Shown piece by piece: positions 42,535-50,684 of a stretch of DNA of 64,000 bases. Position 1 is the first letter of the stretch, and each line of letters begins with the position of its first letter. The notes beneath the pieces were generated by a model. That model was not told the origin of the DNA. It searched no databases and saw only the letters and a program-made list of their open reading frames with translations. The position numbers and the translations under genes were made by a program. The stretch is from contig NZ_RJSG01000002.1 in the NCBI RefSeq assembly GCF_003725775.1, positions 1,330,400 to 1,394,399 on the forward strand, written 5' to 3'. This stretch comes from Nocardioides marmorisolisilvae (lineage in GTDB: Bacteria > Actinomycetota > Actinomycetes > Propionibacteriales > Nocardioidaceae).

Positions 42535-43251
42535 ATGCCGACTGCCGAAGCGCTTGAGAGCCTGCACCACTCCGACCAACGCCTGCTCCGGACGGTGGAT
42601 TCCCAGTCCGCCGGCGACTGGCGGGAGCCCTCACTGCTGCCCGGGTGGACCCGCGCGCACGTGGTCGCGCACCTCGCCCTGAACGCCGAGGGCTTCGCCG
42701 GCGCGCTCGAGGGCCTGACCACGGGCGAGCAGGTCGCCATCTACCCGTCCAACGATGCCCGGACAGCCGGCATCCACGAGCTGGCCCAGGCCGAGACCCC
42801 CGAGATCCGGGAACGGCTCTTCGCCGCTACCCAGCGGCTTCGGGACGTCTTCGGGCTCCTCACCGCCGAGCAGTGGGAGGGCACGGTGAACCGGCTTCCC
42901 GAGGGCCCGGTGTGGCCCGCCGTCGACCTGGTCGAGGCCCGCCAGCGGGAGGTCGAGATCCACCACGCCGACCTCGGCCTGGACTACACGCACGCCGACT
43001 GGCCGGTCGACTTCGCCACGACACTGCTGGACAGCAGCACCGCCACCCACGACCTGTCCCCGGACTCCCCCGCGTTCGCCGTACGGGCCACCGACCTCGG
43101 CCGAACCTGGCCGGTCGGCGCCGCGGCACCGGAGGTCAGCGGCGGCGCCAGCGCCCTCGGATGGTGGCTGATCGGCCGCGGCGACGGTGACGGCCTCGAG
43201 ACCGACGGGGGCGTCCTGCCCGCTCTCGGCCCCTGGCAGCGCGCCCGCTAG
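42535..43251 (+). CDS. Maleylpyruvate isomerase-family mycothiol-dependent enzyme
   Basis: A 238-residue protein of the DinB/MDMPI fold. The N-terminal domain has the LLPGWTRAHVVAHLALNAEGF motif with a metal-binding histidine, and VEARQREVEIHHADLGL supplies the further glutamate and histidine ligands. The C-terminal domain ends in ALGWWLIGRGDG. Such proteins use mycothiol, supporting an actinobacterial host. The substrate is unknown. It is divergent from uvrA and converges on the lipoprotein gene. Confidence 0.8.
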   Translation: MPTAEALESLHHSDQRLLRTVDSQSAGDWREPSLLPGWTRAHVVAHLALNAEGFAGALEGLTTGEQVAIYPSNDARTAGIHELAQAETPEIRERLFAATQRLRDVFGLLTAEQWEGTVNRLPEGPVWPAVDLVEARQREVEIHHADLGLDYTHADWPVDFATTLLDSSTATHDLSPDSPAFAVRATDLGRTWPVGAAAPEVSGGASALGWWLIGRGDGDGLETDGGVLPALGPWQRAR

Positions 43252-43262
43252 GTGGACGACGA

Positions 43263-44312
43263 CTAGGGACGGAAGATCTCGATCGCCGTCTGCGCGGTCG
43301 AGGAGCCCGGGAGCACCCAGAAGGCCATCGGCATGCCCTTGTGCTTGGCCGCGCCGGCCAGGAACGCTGAGCACGACATCGCCGCTCCGCCCGCGTCCTT
43401 GCCGAGCTCGACGTTGCCGACGCACTTCGTGCTCGAGTCGACGACGATCGTGCGCTTGGCGCCCTGGTCGGCGTCGTAGTAGTCGTTGGGGAACGGGTAC
43501 GCGATCCCGTGCGCCTTGGCGTAGGCCTTGCCAGCCGCACCGGTGGTGTAGGTGTGGAACGGCTGGATGAGGACCTTCGAGCCGCTCACCGAGACCAGGT
43601 GCCCGGACACGTACGTCGGGAGCGCGACCCCGTCTGCGGCGAACTTCGCCGACGCCAGGACCGACGCGGTCTGGGAGTGCCCGATGTAGTCGAAGATCAG
43701 GACCTTCGACTTGGGCAGGAACCAGGCTTGCGGGTGGAAGGTGTGCCCGGCGCAGGACGCGGTCCAGCGGTTCCACGCGGCCTGGTGCGCCCCGACCGGC
43801 TTGAGGCCCTTGTCGAACCCGTCTGCCATCTTCATCGGGACGAGCTTTCCCTCCTGCGGCACGAACGGGCACTGGGCGACGTCGGTCCCGTGGTACCAGC
43901 CCTCGCCCTGGTTCGGCGCGTACTCGGAGTTCTCGGCACCCGGGAGGCGTGAACCGAAGTAGATCTCGATGCTGCAGCCGAGGCTCCGGTCAGGGTTGAT
44001 CGCGCCGGACTTGGTCGGTTGGTTCAGGCAGACGCTCCCAGTGGTGCCGTTGAGGACCACCTCCGACGGAACAGCCGTCCAGCCCTTGGGCACGCCGAGG
44101 GACAAGATCGATCCGACGGTGACGGCCTGTCCCATCGCGACCGGCGTGACCGTCGGGGTGACCGACGGTGTCGGCGTACCGGGCGTGGCAGTCGGCGTAC
44201 CCGAATCCGTCGAGGTCGGAGCCGTAGGCGTCGGCGACGCCGAAGGCGAGCCCCCACAGCCGGCAAGCAACAGCAGTGCAACCAGGCCGAGCACGGAACC
44301 CCGAGTTCTCAT
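43263..44312 (-). CDS. Secreted lipoprotein with Pro/Thr-rich linker, function unknown
   Basis: A 349-residue protein with a short signal peptide and lipobox ending at C19 (LLAGC), a Pro/Thr/Ser-rich spacer of about 45 residues, then a globular part I do not recognise. The globular part contains several cysteines (VCLNQP, LGCSIEI, QCPFVP, ASCAGH, KCVGNVE, SCSAFL), perhaps disulfide bonded outside the cell. ATG 44312 sets the signal peptide; a longer frame upstream is a shadow of the divergent gene. TACGTT lies seven bases before the start. Confidence 0.75.
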   Translation of the reverse strand: MRTRGSVLGLVALLLLAGCGGSPSASPTPTAPTSTDSGTPTATPGTPTPSVTPTVTPVAMGQAVTVGSILSLGVPKGWTAVPSEVVLNGTTGSVCLNQPTKSGAINPDRSLGCSIEIYFGSRLPGAENSEYAPNQGEGWYHGTDVAQCPFVPQEGKLVPMKMADGFDKGLKPVGAHQAAWNRWTASCAGHTFHPQAWFLPKSKVLIFDYIGHSQTASVLASAKFAADGVALPTYVSGHLVSVSGSKVLIQPFHTYTTGAAGKAYAKAHGIAYPFPNDYYDADQGAKRTIVVDSSTKCVGNVELGKDAGGAAMSCSAFLAGAAKHKGMPMAFWVLPGSSTAQTAIEIFRP

Positions 44313-44319
44313 GGATCGG

Positions 44320-44325
44320 AACGTA
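44320..44325 (-). promoter_or_regulatory. Possible -10 element (TACGTT) of the lipoprotein gene
   Basis: TACGTT on the minus strand, seven bases from the ATG at 44312, in a 66-base divergent gap. Confidence 0.3.
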
Positions 44326-44365
44326 GACCTCCCGCAGCCGACGGCGGAAGACATTTCTCGGGCCT

Positions 44366-44371
44366 TAAGGT
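44366..44371 (+). promoter_or_regulatory. Possible -10 element (TAAGGT) of the metallo-hydrolase gene
   Basis: TAAGGT lies seven bases before the ATG at 44379; the same gap carries the divergent lipoprotein promoter. Confidence 0.35.
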
Positions 44372-44378
44372 GATTCTC

Positions 44379-45050
44379 ATGACCTACACCGGCGAGGTGA
44401 CCCCCGGCGGGACACCCGACACCCGCGAGCTCCAGCACCTGATCATCACGAAGGTCGCCGTCGACCCGCAGATGTCGAACAACGCCTACGTGCTGCGCTG
44501 CCGGGCCACCGACGAGCAGGTCCTCATCGATGCGGCCGCCGAACCGGAGACGATCGCCCGGATCCTCGGCGACGGCCGCACGACCAAGGTCATCACCACC
44601 CACCAGCACTGGGACCACCACCGCGCCCTGGCCGACGTGGTCTCCTCCACCGGCGCGGTCACCGTCGCCGGTGAGCCGGATGCCGACGCGATCACCGAGC
44701 AGACCGAGGTCACCGTCGACGACCGGGTCGAGCACGGCGACCTCATCGAGTTCGGTGACGTCCGCCTCGAGGTCATCCGGATCACCGGGCACACCCCCGG
44801 CTCGATCTGCCTGCTGTACGACGACCCGGACGGCACTCCGCACCTCTTCACCGGCGACAGCCTCTTCCCGGGCGGCGTCGGCAACACCTTCGGCGACGGC
44901 GACGCGTTCGTGAGCCTCATCAACGACGTCGAGGAGCGGATCTTCAAGCGGCTGCCCGACGAGACCTGGTTCTACCCGGGCCACGGCAACGACTCGCAGC
45001 TCGGTGTCGAGCGACCGCAGCTTGCGGAGTGGCGCGAACGAGGCTGGTGA
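44379..45050 (+). CDS. Metallo-beta-lactamase-fold hydrolase (glyoxalase II-like)
   Basis: A 223-residue hydrolase. The metal motif is THQHWDHH (HxHxDH), followed by GHTPGSICLL, the bridging aspartate in FTGDSLFPGG and the last histidine in YPGHGND. The overall form matches hydroxyacylglutathione hydrolase-like proteins next to uvrA in other actinobacteria; the thiol substrate might be a mycothiol ester. ATG 44379 is chosen because the upstream frame overlaps the divergent lipoprotein gene. Confidence 0.85.
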   Translation: MTYTGEVTPGGTPDTRELQHLIITKVAVDPQMSNNAYVLRCRATDEQVLIDAAAEPETIARILGDGRTTKVITTHQHWDHHRALADVVSSTGAVTVAGEPDADAITEQTEVTVDDRVEHGDLIEFGDVRLEVIRITGHTPGSICLLYDDPDGTPHLFTGDSLFPGGVGNTFGDGDAFVSLINDVEERIFKRLPDETWFYPGHGNDSQLGVERPQLAEWRERGW

Positions 45051-45056
45051 CCCCGC

Positions 45057-46169
45057 TCAGGACGCGAGCGGCAGGAGCGCACGTACCTGCCAGCCGCCCT
45101 CAGCGGTCGGCCCTGACTCGAAGGCACCCCCGAAGGTCCGCAACCGGGCGGCCATGCTCTGGGTGCCGTTCCCGCCCCCGGCGTTCTCCAGACCGGAGCG
45201 GGCTCCGGGCGGCGGCCCGTTGTGCACGATCACCTCGGCTGAACGTCCCTGCCGCAACACCGAGATGGCGATCTCCGCGCCCGGTGAGTGCTTGAGCGCG
45301 TTCGTCAGGCTCTCCTGCACCACGCGGTAGCAGGCCTTGGCCTCCTCGGCATCGAGCTCACTGATGCTGCCGTCCATCCGGAGCCGCACGTTCAAGCGAG
45401 CAGCCTTCATCCGGGCGACCAGCTCCTCGATCATCGCCACCCCCGGCTCTGTCACCTCCTCTGGCTCCGAGCCGAGCATCGCGACGAGGGCGGTGATCTC
45501 CTGCTCGGCTTGGGCCGCCACCTCGGCGATCGAGCTGAGGGCCTCGGCAGCCGCCTCGGGGTCGACGTCGGTCAGCCGGCGGCCGGCGCCGGCCTGGACG
45601 ACGAGCACGCTGATGCAGTGGGCCACGATGTCGTGCAGCTCGTGCGCGATCCGGGCCCGCTCGAGGCGGACCGACTCGCGAGCGAAGATCTCGCGCTCCA
45701 CCTCGAGCTCCTGGCCGCGGGCTGCGAGCTCGTCGTTGACCCGACGCTGGGACTTCATGATCCAACCGACCCCTGCCGCCCCCACGATCGCCACCGGGAA
45801 GAGCGGGATGATGTACGACGCAGTCGTCTCGCAACTGACCGTCAGCACGACCACCGCCAGCCCGGTGGCGAGCCACCCGAAACGCTCGGCGACGGTGAAC
45901 GCGAGCAGAGCCGCGACGACGACCCCCAGGCTGGCTGGGTCGATCCCAGCGTGTTCCGCCTGCGGGCTGAACACGAGCGCGATCGAGGTGACGAGCACCG
46001 CAACGGCCGGGTACGTCGATCGCACCGTCACCCCGCCGGCGATGACGATGCCCCAGGCGAGGGATGCGAACGTCGAGCTGGTCGCGATGAACGCCTCGCT
46101 GAGCACCGCCGCCGCGACCAGGGCGACCCCGAGAACCAGGTCGGTGCGAGCAGGCTTCGCGACGCCCAC
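45057..46169 (-). CDS. Two-component sensor histidine kinase (HisKA_3/NarX-type)
   Basis: A 370-residue kinase. Residues 10-138 have five or six hydrophobic helices, then a short coiled coil. The phosphorylated histidine is H179 in ARIAHELHDIVAHCIS. The ATPase has the N-box YRVVQESLTNALKHS and a glycine loop (GNGTQSMAARL). It follows the kinase-like gene at 46173 by three bases and so is co-expressed with it. The nearest response regulator is the cyclase fusion at 47488, its probable partner. The signal is unknown. Confidence 0.85.
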   Translation of the reverse strand: MGVAKPARTDLVLGVALVAAAVLSEAFIATSSTFASLAWGIVIAGGVTVRSTYPAVAVLVTSIALVFSPQAEHAGIDPASLGVVVAALLAFTVAERFGWLATGLAVVVLTVSCETTASYIIPLFPVAIVGAAGVGWIMKSQRRVNDELAARGQELEVEREIFARESVRLERARIAHELHDIVAHCISVLVVQAGAGRRLTDVDPEAAAEALSSIAEVAAQAEQEITALVAMLGSEPEEVTEPGVAMIEELVARMKAARLNVRLRMDGSISELDAEEAKACYRVVQESLTNALKHSPGAEIAISVLRQGRSAEVIVHNGPPPGARSGLENAGGGNGTQSMAARLRTFGGAFESGPTAEGGWQVRALLPLAS

Positions 46170-46172
46170 GCC

Positions 46173-47315
46173 CTACACCCCGCTGGGCAGAGGCAGCCGC
46201 GCATGCACGTCGGCCCGGCCGAGCCGGGTGGTGCTGGTCAGCGTTCCGCCGTGCAGGGCCACCCGTTCCTTGGCTGCGGCCAGCGCCGTCCGGGCGGCTT
46301 CGCCGCGGGCCGACCCGGAGATCGCCAGCTCCAGTGCGTCGTCGCCGAACGTGACCGTCACCTTCACCTTCGAGCGCCTGTCCTCGCTCATCGCGGTCAG
46401 CAGGTGCTCGACGATCCGGTAGCCGGACAGCTCGATGCCGGCGGGCAGCTGACGGGGGTCTCCCTCGACGTCGAGGCGTGCATCCGCGACGGCAGCCCGG
46501 GCGACCAGCTCGGAGAGCTGCGCGAGGACCGGTTGTGGACCGTCAGGGCTCTCCTTGAGCGACCCGACCACCGAGCGCATCTGGTTCAAGGTCGAGCGGC
46601 CGCTCTCCTCGATGTCCTCGAGTGCCCGCCGCGCTGCTTCCGGGTCGTGGGCGAGCGCGTCGCTGCCCTCGGCCGCCCGGGCCGCGATTCCGCCGATCTG
46701 CTCGTGCAGGAAGCTGTCCAGGTCACCCGCAACCGCTTCGCGGTCCGCGGCGACGGCGAGCCGGGCGTTGGCCTCGCGCTGGACCCGCAGCTCGGCGTTG
46801 CTGGCGGCGAGCGCGACCGACGACTCCTGGCGCCGCAGCACCAGTCGGCCGGTCCCCCACGCACCCACGGTCAGCGGCAGGATCAGCACCAGCGCGGACA
46901 GGCCGAGCGCCTGGTCGTACTGCGCCTGCCCGACGACCCCGACCGCGCACAGCAACAGGCCGATCCGCCCCGACCGCTTGTCCAACCGCAGGCCGCACGA
47001 GTAGGCGATCAGGAACACCGCCGGCAGACCCGGACCACAGCGGACGAAGTCAGGGAAGGCCAGCCCGTTGACCCAGTCCGCGGCCGCGACGAACGCGGCG
47101 GCCTGGAACGCCCACTGCCGTCGCACCGCCACCGGAAGCGTCATCAGGACGGCGAGCGATCCGGCGACCACGCCGCCGGTCTCCACGTCAGCGCCGGGAT
47201 CGATGATCCGGGTCGAGAGCGCGTAGACGAACACGCTCAGGGCGATCGCCAGGACGATGTCGATCTTGCTCGGCGCAGCGGGGCCGACCGACGAAGGTGA
47301 GGAGACGCTGGTCAT
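46173..47315 (-). CDS. Degenerate histidine kinase (pseudokinase) with membrane domain
   Basis: A 380-residue protein with the same layout as the neighbouring kinase: four to six hydrophobic helices to residue 160, a coiled coil, and a dimerisation/ATPase-like half. The catalytic parts are lost. At the phosphohistidine position the sequence reads AGDLDSFLHEQIGG, with D200 in place of histidine; the N-box is YRIVEHLLTAMSED without asparagine; and no glycine-rich ATP lid is left. The frame is intact with a strong AGGAGG site before the ATG, so it looks kept by selection, perhaps as a sensor or inhibitor paired with the active kinase. Confidence 0.75.
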   Translation of the reverse strand: MTSVSSPSSVGPAAPSKIDIVLAIALSVFVYALSTRIIDPGADVETGGVVAGSLAVLMTLPVAVRRQWAFQAAAFVAAADWVNGLAFPDFVRCGPGLPAVFLIAYSCGLRLDKRSGRIGLLLCAVGVVGQAQYDQALGLSALVLILPLTVGAWGTGRLVLRRQESSVALAASNAELRVQREANARLAVAADREAVAGDLDSFLHEQIGGIAARAAEGSDALAHDPEAARRALEDIEESGRSTLNQMRSVVGSLKESPDGPQPVLAQLSELVARAAVADARLDVEGDPRQLPAGIELSGYRIVEHLLTAMSEDRRSKVKVTVTFGDDALELAISGSARGEAARTALAAAKERVALHGGTLTSTTRLGRADVHARLPLPSGV

Positions 47316-47435
47316 GGGACCCTCCTGGTGCTTCTCGTCCGGGTGCCGGACGTGGGCGCCTTGCCCACCGACGACGTTAGGTTCGGTCGGTGCCGCGCCA
47401 CATCGTGCGCAAGAGGTGGATCCCGAGGTCCAGCT

Positions 47436-47453
47436 CTCATCCGCAAGGATGAG
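47436..47453. promoter_or_regulatory. 18-base inverted repeat upstream of the cyclase-regulator gene
   Basis: CTCATCC-GCAA-GGATGAG has perfect seven-base arms. Its centre lies about 43 bases before the GTG at 47488, which is also the likely transcription start. Inverted repeats in that place are typical for activating NarL/LuxR-type regulators, so autoregulation is likely. The rest of the 172-base gap holds no gene. Confidence 0.5.
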
Positions 47454-47475
47454 GCACGGCCCGGTTCAGAGCCGT

Positions 47476-47481
47476 TAGATT
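47476..47481 (+). promoter_or_regulatory. -10 element (TAGATT) of the cyclase-regulator gene
   Basis: TAGATT ends six bases before the GTG at 47488, indicating a leaderless transcript. No good -35 is present, which fits a promoter needing an activator at the inverted repeat just upstream. Confidence 0.45.
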
Positions 47482-47487
47482 CCTTCC

Positions 47488-48657
47488 GTGGCCGAACCAG
47501 CAGTCGTGACGGTGCTCTTCACCGACATTGTGGCATCGACCGAGGCCTTCCAGCGGCTGGGCGACGAGGCCGCGTCGCGCGCCCACGCGGACCACCTCGA
47601 CGAGATGAGCGCGCTGGTCGACCAGTTCGACGGCCGCGTCGTGAAGTCGATGGGTGACGGCGTGATGAGCGTCTTCGCCAGCGCCAACCAGGCGGTCCAG
47701 TGCGCCGTACGGATGCAGCAGGAGGTGGCGGCGGCCGACGACGGGATCGAGATCCGGGTCGGGCTCGACTGCGGCGAGCCGGTCGAGCGCGACGGTGACT
47801 ACTTCGGCAACCCGGTCATCGTGGCGAAACGGCTCTGCGACCTGTGTGACCCCGGACAGATCCTGTCCACCACGACCGTCCTGACCGTGGCAGGTTCGCG
47901 CCTCAACGACGTCCGGCTCTCCTCCCTCGGCCCGGTCGCGGTCAAGGGCCTGGAGAACCCCGTCGAGACCACCGAGGTGCTCTGGAACACGGAGGTCGGC
48001 ACCGGGAAGTCGCAGTTCACGGTCGTGGTCGTCGACGACCAGAAGCTGCTGCGGGCCGGGTTCTCGGTGATCCTGCGCGCGGAGCGCGACCTCACCGTGG
48101 TGGGCGAGGCCTCCGACGGCCTCGAGGCGATCGAGGTGGTCCGCGAGCGGCGACCCGACGTCGTCGTGATGGACGTCCGGATGCCCAACATGGACGGGCT
48201 CGAGGCGGCTCGACAGATCCTCGGAGAATTCCCCGAGACCCGGGTGCTGATGCTCACCACCTTCGACCTCGACGAGTACGTCTACGAAGCGATCCGTGCC
48301 GGGGCGAGCGGCTTCCTGCTCAAGGACGTCCCCGGCGAGCAATTGGTCGACGCCGTTCGCACGATCGCGCGGGGTGAGTCGATCATCGACCCTGCCGTCA
48401 CCCGTCGCATGATCGAGCAGTTCGCGAAGCCGCCCGCAGCCCCGGAGACCCCTGCGTTCGACGTCCTGACCGCCCGTGAGGCCGACATCCTCAAGCTCCT
48501 CGCGCGGGGGCTGTCCAACGCAGAGATCGCCACGGAGCTGTTCGTCGAAGAGACGACAGTGAAGACCCACGTCGGCAAGGTGCTGCACAAGCTCGGTCTG
48601 CGCGACCGGGTGCAGGCCGTCGTGTTCGCCTACGAATCCGGATTCCTCGCGCAGTAG
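47488..48657 (+). CDS. Nucleotidyl cyclase domain fused to NarL-type response regulator
   Basis: A 389-residue protein of unusual build. Residues 1-165 form a class III adenylate/guanylate cyclase domain: LFTDIVAST with metal aspartate D13, VVKSMGDGVMSVF with K53 and D57, and GDYFGNPVIVAKRLC with R115 but no transition-state asparagine (I111 in its place). Residues 176-295 are a receiver domain with D183-D184, phosphoacceptor D229 and K279. Residues 325-389 are a LuxR/GerE helix-turn-helix. It is divergent from the kinase pair. Cyclase activity is uncertain; the regulator half looks complete. Confidence 0.85.
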   Translation: MAEPAVVTVLFTDIVASTEAFQRLGDEAASRAHADHLDEMSALVDQFDGRVVKSMGDGVMSVFASANQAVQCAVRMQQEVAAADDGIEIRVGLDCGEPVERDGDYFGNPVIVAKRLCDLCDPGQILSTTTVLTVAGSRLNDVRLSSLGPVAVKGLENPVETTEVLWNTEVGTGKSQFTVVVVDDQKLLRAGFSVILRAERDLTVVGEASDGLEAIEVVRERRPDVVVMDVRMPNMDGLEAARQILGEFPETRVLMLTTFDLDEYVYEAIRAGASGFLLKDVPGEQLVDAVRTIARGESIIDPAVTRRMIEQFAKPPAAPETPAFDVLTAREADILKLLARGLSNAEIATELFVEETTVKTHVGKVLHKLGLRDRVQAVVFAYESGFLAQ

Positions 48658-48701
48658 GTCGCCGCCGCCGCTGACCCATTCCGCTCGTCGCGCCCCGCTG
48701 C

Positions 48702-48707
48702 TAGTTT
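48702..48707 (+). promoter_or_regulatory. -10 element (TAGTTT) of the GMC oxidoreductase gene
   Basis: TAGTTT ends six bases before the ATG at 48714, suggesting a leaderless transcript separate from the upstream regulator gene. Confidence 0.42.
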
Positions 48708-48713
48708 CGGCCG

Positions 48714-50561
48714 ATGAGTGAGACCGCCGATTTCGTCGTCGTCGGAGCCGGCTCGGCAGGCGCTGTCGTCGCAGCACGTTTGTCCGAAGACCCCACCACG
48801 CGGGTCATCCTGATCGAGGCCGGCGGAACCCCGCCGCCTGCGGAGCTCATGCCCGCCGCCTGCCCGGTGCTCCAGGTGAATCCGGAGACCGACTGGGCCT
48901 TCACCGCCGACGCCGGGGGTGCGGGGCTCGGCCTTGCCGAGGGCCGCATGGTCGTACCGCGCGGCAAGATGCTCGGCGGTTCCTCGGGCATCAATTACAT
49001 GGCCTACGTGCGGGGCCACCCCGGCGACTTCGACGCCTGGGCCGCCGGCGGTGCCACCGGGTGGAGCTACGACGAGGTGCTGCCCTACTTCCGCAAGAGC
49101 GAGGGCCTGGTGCCCTCGAACGAGATCACGATCGACGAGGACGCCCACAGCGTCGCCGGACCCCTCGGCGTCTCGGTGCGCGCTCCTGTCCTGCCCGGTG
49201 CTCGAGCGTTCGTCGACGCGGCCGTCGAGGCCGGGATCCCCGTCGGTGACTACAACGGCCGGGATCGCGGAGGACCGGCCGGCCTGGTGTCCCTGCTGCA
49301 GACCACGACCCTCGACGGGAAACGAGCGAGCACCTACCACGCGTTCCTCGAGGGCAAGCCCGAGATCCGCCCGAACCTGTACGTCATCACCGAAGCTCAG
49401 GTGACCCGGATCCTGATCGAGGACGACGGTGGCACCCCGCGCGCGACCGGCGTCGAGTACGTCGACGGGTCCGGCACCGCGCAGGTCGTACGTGCCGGCA
49501 CCGAGGTCGTGCTCAGCGGAGGCGCGGTCGGTTCCCCGCAGCTGCTGATGCTCTCCGGTGTCGGCCCCCGCGAGCACCTCGAGTCGCTCGGCATCGCCTG
49601 CCTGGTCGATGCGCCCGAGGTCGGAGCGCACCTCAAGGACCACCTCCAGCTCGCGCTGATGTTCGACGCCCCGGGGCTCGGGGTCTCCATGGCCGCCGTG
49701 GGTGTGGCGATGGGTCCCGATGCCCTGCGTGCCCCGGCCGGCCCTCTGCCGGCCGACCCTGCGGACGACGCGGCGCTCCCTCCCGAGCTGGCCGGACTGA
49801 AGGCAGAGGCAGAACGACAGCTCGGCGAGTGGTTCCTGACCGGGAGCGGGCTGGTCTCGTCGTCCCTGTACGACGCCAGCGCCTGGCTCTCGACCGGCCT
49901 GGGCGACGAACACACCCACGACGCCCAGATCGCTGTCTTCACCTGCGGCTACAACACCGACATCTGGCAGGGGTGCCTGCACGTCGACACCCACGAGTAC
50001 TTCGCCGACCCGGACATGACGCTGAGTCCGACCGCCGAGAGCCTGATCGTGCTCGCCAACCCGGTCCAGCCGCACAGCGAGGGCGAGATCCGGCTCGCCA
50101 GTGCTGACCCGCTGGCGGCCCCCGATATCCGGATGAACTACTTCGGCGACCCGCACGACATGAAGGTGATGACCGCGGTCGTGCGTCGTGCTCTGACGAT
50201 CGTGGATCGGATCCGAGCCAGCCACGGGACCGGAGACCTGCTGATTCCGCCGGCACTGGCTGCGAAGCACGGGCACGTCTCGGGAGGCGACCTCAGCGAC
50301 GCGCTGATCGAGGATCTCGCCCGGCACTACGCCACCACCGTCTACCACCTGACGAGCACCTGCCGGATCGGGAGCGTCGTGGACCCGCAGCTCCGGGTGC
50401 ACGGCGTGGCGGGCCTGCGGGTCGCCGACGCGAGCGTGATGCCGAACGTGGTCAGCGGGAACACCAACGCCGCCTCGATCATGATCGGCGAGAAGGCAGC
50501 CGAGCTGATCGCCCTCGACCATGGACTGGCGCTCGAGGAGATCGTCGGAAGTCCGGCCTGA
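48714..50561 (+). CDS. GMC-family FAD oxidoreductase
   Basis: A 615-residue flavoprotein of the glucose-methanol-choline family. The FAD-binding FVVVGAGSAGAVVAARL is at the N-terminus, then GKMLGGSSGINYMAYVRGH (GMC signature 1), VVLSGGAVGSPQLLMLSGVGP (signature 2) and the C-terminal active-site TVYHLTSTCRIG with the VSGNTNAASIMIGEKAA end. It is about 60 residues longer than BetA because of an insertion around residues 320-400. Substrate is an alcohol or sterol of unknown type; no choline-uptake or betaine genes are near. Confidence 0.85.
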   Translation: MSETADFVVVGAGSAGAVVAARLSEDPTTRVILIEAGGTPPPAELMPAACPVLQVNPETDWAFTADAGGAGLGLAEGRMVVPRGKMLGGSSGINYMAYVRGHPGDFDAWAAGGATGWSYDEVLPYFRKSEGLVPSNEITIDEDAHSVAGPLGVSVRAPVLPGARAFVDAAVEAGIPVGDYNGRDRGGPAGLVSLLQTTTLDGKRASTYHAFLEGKPEIRPNLYVITEAQVTRILIEDDGGTPRATGVEYVDGSGTAQVVRAGTEVVLSGGAVGSPQLLMLSGVGPREHLESLGIACLVDAPEVGAHLKDHLQLALMFDAPGLGVSMAAVGVAMGPDALRAPAGPLPADPADDAALPPELAGLKAEAERQLGEWFLTGSGLVSSSLYDASAWLSTGLGDEHTHDAQIAVFTCGYNTDIWQGCLHVDTHEYFADPDMTLSPTAESLIVLANPVQPHSEGEIRLASADPLAAPDIRMNYFGDPHDMKVMTAVVRRALTIVDRIRASHGTGDLLIPPALAAKHGHVSGGDLSDALIEDLARHYATTVYHLTSTCRIGSVVDPQLRVHGVAGLRVADASVMPNVVSGNTNAASIMIGEKAAELIALDHGLALEEIVGSPA

Positions 50562-50673
50562 TCGACACCTGCTCGACCTGTTACCCACCCGTGACCGGTA
50601 CCGCTGCGAGTGCTCCGAGAACTGTCGACGACCGCGGATAACGTTGTTCTCGAAGGGGTCGAACCTTCAACCC

Positions 50674-50680
50674 GGGGGAA
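50674..50680 (+). promoter_or_regulatory. Ribosome-binding site deciding the HNH gene start
   Basis: GGGGGAA lies just before the GTG at 50685 and supports this start over the in-frame GTG 75 bases upstream. Confidence 0.5.
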
Positions 50681-50684
50681 CCGC

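Noticed and set aside
44024-44250. Low-complexity Pro/Thr-coding repeat considered as a tandem repeat or CRISPR-like array
   Set aside because: It is the linker of a lipoprotein and lacks regular repeat-spacer form.
47437-48777. 446-residue minus-strand frame opposite the cyclase-regulator gene
   Set aside because: The plus-strand gene has three complete domains and a promoter; the minus frame has none.
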